DNA of 64,000 nt from JAQBQB01 sp963846925 (GTDB lineage Bacteria; Gemmatimonadota; Gemmatimonadetes; Gemmatimonadales; Gemmatimonadaceae): positions 248,001 to 312,000 of the forward strand of contig CAWJXW010000011.1 of assembly GCA_963846925.1 (NCBI GenBank), read 5' to 3'. The notes beneath the pieces were generated by a model, which was given only the letters and a program-made list of their open reading frames with translations, did not search any database and was not told the origin of the DNA. Position 1 is the stretch's first letter. The number at the start of each line of letters is the position of its first letter. The translations under genes were made by a program, and so were the position numbers. Positions 20,230-27,551 of the stretch are shown here, piece after piece.

Positions 20230-20278
20230 AGAACGGCAGCGAGGCCGAATGGGCTCGCTGCCGTTCTTGCTTTTTAGG
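20230..20278 (+). terminator. Intrinsic terminator after the BNR-repeat gene
   Basis: agaacggcagcgag (20230-20243) and ctcgctgccgttct (20254-20267) form a perfect 14-bp stem with a 10-base loop, followed by tgcttttt. It begins 18 bp past the stop codon and is the clearest rho-independent terminator in the window. Confidence 0.88.
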
Positions 20279-20424
20279 CGGAACTGCGGAACGCGCAGAT
20301 GACAAACGACGGACCCAACAGCGCGCCTGCGGACGGCGCGAATGCCAAACTGCGCGAACGGCACTGACTTCCGAACGGCGCCTTCAGACCTTGGCCCGCG
20401 CGCTCTTCGGCAGCCGCGCCGTTC

Positions 20425-20552
20425 GCGCCCTTTGGTAGTCGCGCCGTTTGGTACTCGCGCCGTTTGGTACTCGCGCCGTTTGGTACTCGCGCCGTTTGGT
20501 ACTCGCGCCGTTTGGTAGTCGCGCCGTTTGGTAGTCGCGCCGTTTGGTAGTC
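20425..20552 (+). repeat. Tandem array of 16-bp units (gcgccgtttggtactc)
   Basis: Eight consecutive 16-bp units read gcgccgtttggta(c/g)tc, the first with one substitution. Degenerate units flank both sides (20400-20424 and 20553-20600). The reverse core gtcagctgcgcc occurs at 20590-20601, at the end of the regulator gene. The array lies between the convergent BNR-repeat gene and GlxA-like gene. A 16-bp period is not a multiple of three, so it is not coding. Confidence 0.9.
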
Positions 20553-20590
20553 GCGCCGTTAGGCCCGTAGTTCGGCAGGCGCGCTGTTCG

Positions 20591-21614
20591 TCAGCTGCGC
20601 CGTTTGTCGCTCCCTTCGCCCTTCAGCACGTCCCTCGGCGACCCTCCCCACTGCCTGCTCCACGCCCGCCGCATCTGAAGGTCCGAACGAAACCCGGCGA
20701 CCGCCGCCGCGCGCGTGACGCTCGCCCCATGCTCGAGTGCCTGCCTCGCCCGCTCGAGCCTGATCGCCTTCAGATACTGAAGCGGAGACACCTGCGCATG
20801 CTCGACAAACAGGCGTAGCAGATGACGCTCCGTCGTGTGCCCTGCCTGCGCGAGCGTCGCCATGCTCCAATCACGGTCTGGCTCCTCGATGATCGCGTCC
20901 TGCACTCGATGCACCGTCGCGTGCAGATGCCGTCGGTGCAGCCGAAACGGTGACTGTTCGGGATCTCGAGCCGAGCGCCTGAGATACACCACCATGTCCT
21001 CGGCGACGCTGGCCGCCAGCGCTTCGCCGCACTCCTCGGCGATGAGGTGCAGCGCGACGTCGATCCCCGCCGTGATGCCCGCGCTCGATGCGATCGGGCC
21101 GTCGACGACGAAGACGCGGTTGTCGATCACCTTCGCGTTCGGCGCCAGTTCGCGCAACGTGTGCAGCAGCTCGTGGTGCGTCGTGCAGCGACGGCCGTCG
21201 AGCAGTCCCGCGCGCGCGGCCAGCAGGGAACCGGAGCAAATCGTCACCAGGCGATGTTCGCCCGGAATTCGCGCGCAGTGAATCGCCGAGGCATCGGTTC
21301 AGCCAGCGAGCGGTCGTCAGCTTCGCCGGCGTGACATCACCGAGGTGCTCGGTCGGCTGACCCACGACGACGACCCACGTGGTCGCGGAGAGCTCCTGTG
21401 GTAGCGGCTCCATGCCCGCAATCGTGAGACCAACCGACGTCTCCAGCGTCTCGCCTGGCGCGGCGAAGCGCAGGCGAAAACGCGGCGGCAACCCACGAAG
21501 CCCGCGATGCTGATTGGCCAGGCGAAACGCCTCGGCGGGGCCGGCGATGTCGAGCAGCAACGAATGCGGCACGACCACGAACAAGACGTCAATCAGATGG
21601 GCGCGCGTGATCAT
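20591..21614 (-). CDS. GlxA-family AraC-type transcription regulator, one frameshift
   Basis: The N-terminal half is a DJ-1/PfpI-like domain (IDVLFVVVPHSLLLDIAGP, then a nucleophile-like region VTICSGSLLAARAGLLDG). The C-terminal half is an AraC HTH pair: WSMATLAQAGHTTERHLLRL, and the second helix set ending in AGFRSDLQMRRAW. Such proteins bind a small ligand and activate or repress nearby operons. The start at 21614 (MITRAHLIDV) matches the family. One indel at about 21255-21290 joins the two halves; expected length is about 340 residues. It is divergent from the M13 peptidase gene, 71 bp away, and could regulate it, though no operator is clear. The 3' end runs into the tandem repeat zone. 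Confidence 0.8.
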
Positions 21615-21685
21615 TTGTCCGAAAGTGATCGATTCGTGTCGGTCCCCGACGCGACAATTTAGGGTGGCGCCCGTAGCTTCGCTCC

Positions 21686-23729
21686 ATGCGCATTCACACC
21701 ATTTACACATTGATGTGGCGCGTGCAGCTCGGCGCGGCCTTGCTGTTGCTCTCCAGCGAGCTCGGCGCACAGGCGACGCGCGACGGCGTCTCGAAGCTCG
21801 AGCGCAGCGTCGACACGACGATCAAGCCCGGCGACGACTTCTTCGCGTACGCAAACGGAGCGTGGCTCCACGCGGCGGTCATCCCCGCCGGCAAGGATCG
21901 CTGGGCAGTCCGCGACGACATCAATGAGAAAACGCGCCGCCAAATCGCGGCGCTGCTCGACGAGGCTCGCACGTCGCCGGCAGGTTCTCTCGCCCGCAAG
22001 GTGGCCGACTTTCGGTCCGCCTTCCTGAATGAGTCGGCGATCGAGAGGACGAGGAATCGCCCCGCTCGCGCCGATGCTCGCCCGCATCGACAGCGTCGGC
22101 GACAAGCTCGCTCTCACTCGTCTGCTCGGCGCCACGATGCACGCCGACGTCGACCCGCTCAACCTCGGCGTGTACGCGTCGGCATCGGTGCTCGGACTCT
22201 CCGTCGAGCATAGCATCCACGGCGAAAAGACCTACAGCGCCTTTCTCGTGCAAGGCGGTCTGGGACTCGGCGACCGCGCGAAGTATCTGAGCACGGAGGC
22301 ACGCGCCGCCGAGCAACGTGCACGCTATGAGCGGTACGTCACCGAGGTGCTGCGCCTCGCGGGCTTCGACCATGCGGATCAGCGCGCCAAGTCGGTGCTC
22401 ACCCTGGAGACGGCGATCGCCGAGACACACGCAACGAGTGAAGCGTCGGGCATCGACCGCAACGCCGACAATCGATGGTCGCGAGCCGACTTCGCGCGCG
22501 AGGCGCCTGGTATGGATTGGGACGCCTTCTTCGACGCGGCGGGGCTCGCGAAACAGCAGGTGATCGTTGCCTGGCAGCCTTCGGCCCTCAAGGGCCTCGC
22601 GACGATCGTCGCGTCTCAGCCGCTCGACGTGTGGAAGGACTACCTGCGATTTCACGCCATCGACGAGTACGCCGACGTGCTGCCGCATGCGTTCGCCGAG
22701 GCGGCCGCCGGCGTGCGCGGAGACGAGCGCACGCGCGAGCAGCGCGCGCTCGAGGTGACGCAGTCGGCGATGGGTGACGCGATCGGGGAGCTGTACGCCG
22801 CGCGCTATTTCTCGGCGGCGCAGAAAGCACGCGTCAGCGGGATTATCAAGGAGGTGGCCGCGACATTCCGGGAGCATGTCGCGCGCGTCACATGGTTGTC
22901 GTCCGCGAGCCGCAAGATTGCGCTCGAGAAGCTCGACCGACTCTATGTCGGCATCGGGTATCCGGAAACGCGGGAGGATTGGAGCGATCTTCGCATCGAC
23001 CCCGACGACGCCTTCGGCAACTCGCAGCGCATCGCCGAGCGCAACTACCGCCATGCGTTGGCACGACTCACCAAGCCATACGACCCGCACGAGTGGGTAT
23101 TGCCGCCGCAGACGGTGGGCGCGCTCCTCGTCTTCCAGCAGAACGCCTACACCTTCTCGGCGGCGTTGCTTCAGCCGCCGAAGTACGACTCGACGGCGTC
23201 GGATGCCGCGGCTTACGGCGCCATCGGGGCGATCATCGGCCACGACATGAGTCACTTCGTGGATGTGTTGGGCGCCGACTACGAGGCCGACGGGCGCATG
23301 CGTCGTTGGTGGACCGCGGAAGACTCCACGAAGTTCGACGCGGCGGCCGCGCCGTTGGTGCGGCAGTTCTCGGAATACGAACCGTTCCCCGGCGTCCATG
23401 TCGACGGTCGTCTCACGCGAACGGAGAACGTCGCCGATCTCGCCGGCCTGACCGCCGCTTTCGAAGCGTACCGCGCCTCACTCGGCGCGAAGGCCTCAGA
23501 TAAGGAGTACGTGCATCGCGCGGACCGGGAGTTCTTCATCGCGTTCGCTCAGGCCTTCGGCGCGAAGCTGAGCGAGTCGGCAATGCGCGCGCAGCTCGCG
23601 ACCGACCACGCGCCGGAGATGTATCGAATGAATACCGTGCGTAACGTCGACGCATGGTATGCCGCGTTCGATGTGGCGCGCGGGCAGAGGCTGTTCGTCG
23701 AGCCGCGCGATCGGGTGCACGTCTGGTAG
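21686..23729 (+). CDS. M13-family (neprilysin/PepO-like) peptidase with HDxxH site, one frameshift
   Basis: This is an exported M13 zinc peptidase of about 680 residues. A signal peptide ends at SSELGAQ, followed by KPGDDFFAYANGAWL, the usual start of the domain. A frame change lies near 22040. Later motifs are WKDYLRFHAI, the NAY motif (QQNAYTFSAALLQPP), and the zinc site IIGHDMSHFVD at about 23236-23265. The site reads H-D-x-x-H where the family has H-E-x-x-H, so the general base is Asp (GAC). RTENVADLAG supplies the third ligand Glu and the ENxAD motif. The C-terminus usually carries a C-x-x-W-like end; here it ends VHVW. Activity is uncertain because of the Glu-to-Asp change. Confidence 0.82.
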
Positions 23730-23744
23730 GCTTCTCGTTCTTAA

Positions 23745-23799
23745 ACGCGCAGCTGACTGACGGCGTACCTAACGGCGCACTTGACTGGGCGCTTTTTTT
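23745..23799. repeat. 3'-end intergenic element followed by a T-run
   Basis: cgcgcagctgactgacgg continues as cgtacctaacggcgca and cttgactgggcgc, then ttttttt at 23793-23799. The same words occur at 33988-34050, 36171-36225 and 45025-45080. The element separates the convergent M13 gene and the trypsin remnant. The T-run after gggcgc suggests a termination role on the plus strand. Confidence 0.6.
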
Positions 23800-23811
23800 G
23801 ATCGCCATCGC

Positions 23812-24225
23812 CTAATTGAGAAACCCGCTCACGAAGTCGATCACGTCCTGCTGGTCCACTCGAAACACGCCGCCGTTCCCGCCGCACGTGGGACTCCTGC
23901 CGAACGTTGTGATCGCCGCAATGACGTGGCTCGTGCCGAGGTAGTTCGGCCCGCCCGAGTCGCCAAAGCACGTGCCGCCGCTGGCCGCGTTGTTCGACAG
24001 GATCATCAGGATGTGTCCGACCACCGGCGGGTTGATCGCGGTGAGATGCGGTTGGGCGCTTTCGCGGATCAAGAGCGCGACCTCCTGCGCCGGATTCGAC
24101 TTCTGGGTTCCGTACCCGACCGACGTGAAGATCGTGTTCGCGCCAGGCACACGCGCCAAGCCGCACACGCTGTATCGCGCGCACGCGGTGAGTCGCGCGC
24201 CGACACGCTCATGCAGTCTGTCGTT
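23812..24225 (-). pseudogene. Trypsin-like serine protease, 3' remnant
   Basis: The segment reads VGYGTQKSNPAQEVALLI, then VGHILMILSNN and GGTCFGDSGGPNYLG, followed by VIAAITTFG and VDQQDVIDFVSGFLN. GDSGGP holds the catalytic Ser of S1 proteases. The His (TAAHC-type) and Asp segments are absent. Upstream, the open frame continues to 24465, but that part is encoded by the palindromic element at 24215-24365 and is not protease sequence. The gene has therefore lost its 5' two thirds at or near the element. It would not give an active protease. Confidence 0.65.
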
Positions 24226-24365
24226 CGCCGATCGAGTGAGCGAGCGGGTGGGACTGTCCGGAGCGAAGCCGAGGTAGTATTGCCGGGCAGTGTCGGCGAA
24301 CACGCACTGGTCCGCGGAGGACAGTCCCACCCCGAGCACCAGCCCGAGCACCCAGCCCGAGCCCC
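24215..24365 (-). repeat. Palindromic intergenic element, copy 2 (reverse orientation)
   Basis: On the minus strand it reads gctcggggtgggactg then tcctccgcggaccagtgc, and the right arm ctccggacagtccc with cgctcgctcactcgatcgg, as at 6155-6300. The arms pair with each other. On its left flank it meets the truncated trypsin-like gene, and on its right flank the upstream region of the cupin gene. Confidence 0.6.
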
Positions 24366-24465
24366 GACACGAGCTCACGGCCGAGCCGTCGCACACCCGA
24401 GATCGCTTCCCTGTTTCCGGGCCTGGATCGCGATATTCTGACACGAGACAACAACGGCTCGGCAC

Positions 24466-24858
24466 ATGTCATCGATGCACCGCACCATCACCGGCGACGT
24501 GCTGGTTCAGCACCTCCGCTCCGACGTCATGTCGATCGACCAAGCGCTCCTAAAAGCGCACGGCCGCAGCGCGCGGACGCTCGTGAAGGATGGCCCGCTC
24601 AGACTCACGATCATGGGACTCGCCGCCGGGGGAACCCTGCCCCCTCACAGCACGGAGCATCCGCTGTCGATTCAGGTCGTGCAAGGGGACGTGACATTCG
24701 TCGCGCTCGATCAGGAGTACACGCTGGCGGCCGGCGACATACTGATCTTCGGGGCCGGTGTGGAGCACTCGGCGCGGTCGGCGGGGGGCGCGGCTTTTCT
24801 GCTCACCGTGGCGTACGTCCCAGTTTCGGGGGGCGCGGAGAGCAGCGGTTTGCCTTGA
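24466..24858 (+). CDS. Small cupin-domain protein
   Basis: The 130-residue protein is a single cupin barrel. LAAGGTLPPHSTEHPLSIQV carries the first cupin motif with two His and one Glu. Motif two is AGDILIFGAGVEHSARS, with the last metal-ligand His. It probably binds one divalent metal in the cytoplasm. Function could be a sensor, isomerase or dioxygenase-like protein, and no specific reaction can be named. A second ATG at 24475 is an alternative start. The last six codons and the stop lie in the start of the roughly 200-bp hairpin element, so the original C-terminus may have been replaced. Confidence 0.75.
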   Translation: MSSMHRTITGDVLVQHLRSDVMSIDQALLKAHGRSARTLVKDGPLRLTIMGLAAGGTLPPHSTEHPLSIQVVQGDVTFVALDQEYTLAAGDILIFGAGVEHSARSAGGAAFLLTVAYVPVSGGAESSGLP

Positions 24859-25062
24859 GAGGGCGCGGCGTGGCTTGTGGGCATCTCGGATCTTTGCCCG
24901 AGCTCTGCCGTGAGCAGGAGCTTGAGCATGAGCCGTGAGCCCGCGGTGCTGTACGGCGCTGAGCATTTTCTCATAGCTCTTGCTCATGCTCACGCTCGAG
25001 GCAGGGCTCGCTCTCGCGTCCGAGATGATCGCACGGCGATAGAGCCGCGAACGGATCAGTCT
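24847..25062 (+). repeat. Dispersed 200-bp hairpin element, copy 1
   Basis: The element starts near ggtttgccttgagagggc, runs through gggcatctcggatctttg, and ends near gatcgcacggcgatagag. Its left arm (cccgagctctgccgtgagca, then gagcttgagcatgagc) pairs with the right arm (gctcatgctcacgctc, then gaggcagggctcg). Between them lies gctgagcattttctcatagc. It sits between the convergent cupin and lipoprotein genes. Confidence 0.8.
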
Positions 25063-25069
25063 TGAGCCC

Positions 25070-27115
25070 TTACGGGATGTTGCTCCCCCCAAGCGCATTG
25101 TTCGTAAACACGTTGCCGGCTGACGCGACCGGCGTGGGAGTCACGACCCCGTTCGTCTCGACGAACAGTCCCCACCCCGCCCCATCATGAACATTAGAGT
25201 TCGTGAGTTTGAGCGCTCCGCCGCTCGTGACTTCGATTGCGGCCGCGCGGATGAATCCAGCGGCGCCGCCGTATGCGATCTCGGTGAACGTCAGTTCGTT
25301 CGCCGAGCTTGCCGTCGAAAAGACGAGACCCTGCCAGTATCCTGGCGTCGACTGCTGACCCAGGAACCGTATCCGAGCAGTTGATGTCCCGATCGCGGTG
25401 AGAGTCCCCCCCATGACTGTCCAGCCGCCGCCGGCCCCGACGAGAACAGTGGTTCCCGGCACCAGCGTGAGCCTCCCGGAGATGGTCGTCTGTCCGTTGG
25501 TGCGGATCGGGATACTCGTAATACTCCACGTCTGCGTGGTCGACACGCCGAAAGCGGTGGCGTCGATGAATGCAGCGCCGTTACCGGTCGCATAGTCCGA
25601 CCCGGCGTCGAGAGAGCCGACGAGTTGGTCCGTCACGCGGACGCCGGCATCCGCGTTGTTGCGGAAGATGTTGGCGGAGAACAGCGGGAGAGTCGCCGAG
25701 CCGGTGGCGTACAGCCCGAGGCCGGCGCTCTGCTCCAGAACCGAGTTGTCGAGCTGGAGTGAAGCGCCGTTCGCGACTGAAACGTCGGCGAGGTTGGTGC
25801 CGGTCCCGCCGCCGCCGTACGAAACGGTCGCGTAGCTCAATCGATTGTTCGTGTTGAGTGTCAAGACACTCAAGCCGCGCCAGAACCCGCGTTGTGGTTT
25901 TTCGGATGAGAATTGAATTCGGTTTGCCGGTGTTCCCACCGCGGACAGGCTTCCTCCCGCCGCCACGGTCATCCCTGCATCCGCGGCGAACTGGATGTTC
26001 GCGCCGGGCACTATCCCCAAGTCTGTCGAGATGTTCACTTGCCCGGTGAGGTGAATGGGCGTCGTCGTCACAAACCACGTCTGAGGCGTGGAGACGCCGA
26101 ATGCGAACGCGTCGATGAACTGGATTCCGTTTCCGGCCGAGTAGCTCGAGGCGTTGTCGAGAGTTCCGAGCAAACGATCGGGCAGGTGAATCCCGGCACC
26201 GGCGTTGTTCCGCATCGTGTCCGCGCTGAACGGTCCGAGGGCGGCGAGGGTGTCGAGATAGAGGCCGACACCCGCGCTCTGCTCGAGCACCGAGTGCGCC
26301 AGGTTGAGTTGCACCGGCGTGCCGATGACGGCCACGTCCGCCGCGCGCGGGGTTCCGTCGCCGCCGCCATACGAGATGGTGGTGTAACTCAGGTCGTTGG
26401 CGACGTTGTTGGCCAGGAAGGTGATTCCCTTCCAATAGCCGCGCACGGCCTGGTCGCCCGTGATGCGAATGCCCGCGGTCGGCGTCCCGAAAGCGCCGAT
26501 GCTTCCACCGTTGGCCACCGTCAGCCCCGCGCCGGCCGCGAACGAGACCACGGTTCCCTGTTGAATCGTCAGCCTACCCCTCACGTTGAGCACGCCGGTG
26601 ACGTGATAGTGCACGCACCCGGCAGCGCCCGCGGACCACGTCGTCGGATCGTTGATGTCTTGCGCGACAGCCGTCGCCGCCGGGCACGCCGTGGGTGTCG
26701 TCAAACTCGCGACGTTGGAATAGCCGCTCGTGCCGGCGGCGCCGACGGCACGTATTCTATAGTTGTACAGTGTGTTGGCGGTTAGGGCTGTGTCGCTGTA
26801 CGTCGTGGCACCGGCCGCGGTCGTGGCGAGGAGGCTGAACGTCCCGGCTCCGCCGCTACTCCGTTCGACCTGAAACCCGGTCTCGTTTGATGAATTGCGA
26901 GTCCAGGTGAGGGCGACCGAAGACGCGGATGTCGAGGTGGCCACGAGACCGGATGGCGCCGTGGGGATCGTCGGTGTCGGTGGCGTCGTTGTCGTGTCGG
27001 GCGGGGTCGTGGTGTGACTCCCGTCGGAGCTACCGCCGCAGGCGGAGACGCACAGAAGCCAGAGTAGACCCAGCGTGGCGGAGCTGATCAACGGGACGGC
27101 GTTTGGGCGGCGCAT
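25070..27115 (-). CDS. Surface lipoprotein with Fn3 domain and beta-helix repeats
   Basis: The 681-residue protein has a lipobox (LWLLCVSACGG), then a Thr/Pro-rich linker, and a fibronectin type III domain at about residues 50-140 (APSGLVATSTSASSVALTW and YNYRIRAVGAAG). Three long repeats follow, each with a phrase such as GYWKGITFL or GFWRGLSVL or GYWQGLVFS, then YATVSYGGGG-like and LEQSAGLGLY-like segments. That pattern is a right-handed parallel beta-helix, found in surface carbohydrate-binding or polysaccharide-modifying proteins. No catalytic residues can be assigned. It is probably anchored in the outer membrane. The frame is intact for 2 kb. The start is at the first Met before the lipobox. 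Confidence 0.75.
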   Translation of the reverse strand: MRRPNAVPLISSATLGLLWLLCVSACGGSSDGSHTTTPPDTTTTPPTPTIPTAPSGLVATSTSASSVALTWTRNSSNETGFQVERSSGGAGTFSLLATTAAGATTYSDTALTANTLYNYRIRAVGAAGTSGYSNVASLTTPTACPAATAVAQDINDPTTWSAGAAGCVHYHVTGVLNVRGRLTIQQGTVVSFAAGAGLTVANGGSIGAFGTPTAGIRITGDQAVRGYWKGITFLANNVANDLSYTTISYGGGDGTPRAADVAVIGTPVQLNLAHSVLEQSAGVGLYLDTLAALGPFSADTMRNNAGAGIHLPDRLLGTLDNASSYSAGNGIQFIDAFAFGVSTPQTWFVTTTPIHLTGQVNISTDLGIVPGANIQFAADAGMTVAAGGSLSAVGTPANRIQFSSEKPQRGFWRGLSVLTLNTNNRLSYATVSYGGGGTGTNLADVSVANGASLQLDNSVLEQSAGLGLYATGSATLPLFSANIFRNNADAGVRVTDQLVGSLDAGSDYATGNGAAFIDATAFGVSTTQTWSITSIPIRTNGQTTISGRLTLVPGTTVLVGAGGGWTVMGGTLTAIGTSTARIRFLGQQSTPGYWQGLVFSTASSANELTFTEIAYGGAAGFIRAAAIEVTSGGALKLTNSNVHDGAGWGLFVETNGVVTPTPVASAGNVFTNNALGGSNIP

Positions 27116-27204
27116 TGGTTCTCAGGGGGCGGTTCGGTGGTGGCGTGTCGACGGGCCTAGCAATACGACGCGCGAACGCCCTCCGCCGTCAACCGCTCGG
27201 TTGG

Positions 27205-27405
27205 GAGCGCAGGGGTTTGCCGTGACCGCGGGGCGTGGTTTGCGGGCATCTCGGATCTTTGCCCGAGCCCTGCTGTGAGCGGGAGCTGGAGCATGAGCTG
27301 TGAGCCGGAAATGCCCGGCGGCGCTGAGCATTTTCTCATAGCTCTTGCTCATGCTCATGCTCGAGGCCGGGCTCGTTCCCGTGTCCGAGACGATCGCTCG
27401 GCGAC
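27205..27405 (+). repeat. Dispersed 200-bp hairpin element, copy 2
   Basis: This copy reads gcaggggtttgccgtgac, gcgggcatctcggatcttt, gagcgggagctggagcatg, ggcggcgctgagcatttt and gctcatgctcatgctcgagg. It lies between divergent genes (lipoprotein on minus, permease on plus), so it occupies a promoter region. The 436-bp gap holds no other gene. Confidence 0.8.
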
Positions 27406-27445
27406 GTCAACTCCGGCACCATCGGCGTCGGCACATACTTCAGGG
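27404..27445 (+). other. 41-bp stray piece of a TM0106-type nuclease gene
   Basis: acgtcaactccggcaccatc and the following ggcgtcggcacatacttcagg match 50523-50563 in the nuclease gene at only two or three differences. There they encode part of its conserved KYVLTPMVPELTY segment. The piece lies directly against the right end of hairpin-element copy 2 and is not part of any frame here. It is a relic of a recombination or of a lost paralogue. Confidence 0.7.
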
Positions 27446-27551
27446 CTCCTTGGCCGCAGCGCTCCTGGCCGCGACACGGCCTTTTCGCTCGCGCGGGCTA
27501 GCCCGTCCTCGCTCGCTGGACTCTTCCCCGCCCGCGTCGAAGATTCCCAGC

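Noticed and set aside
21921..23399. 492-residue minus-strand open frame
   Set aside because: Antisense shadow of the M13 peptidase gene, with no ribosome site or recognisable motif.
23812..24465. A full-length 217-residue secreted protease
   Set aside because: The N-terminal third is encoded by the palindromic element and lacks the His and Asp parts of the S1 active site; only the 3' part is protease sequence.
27345..27551. Upstream start of the ADOP permease at 27345
   Set aside because: The added 69 residues are encoded by the hairpin element and the stray nuclease piece. The family start is MLARLRHDVRYGL at 27552.
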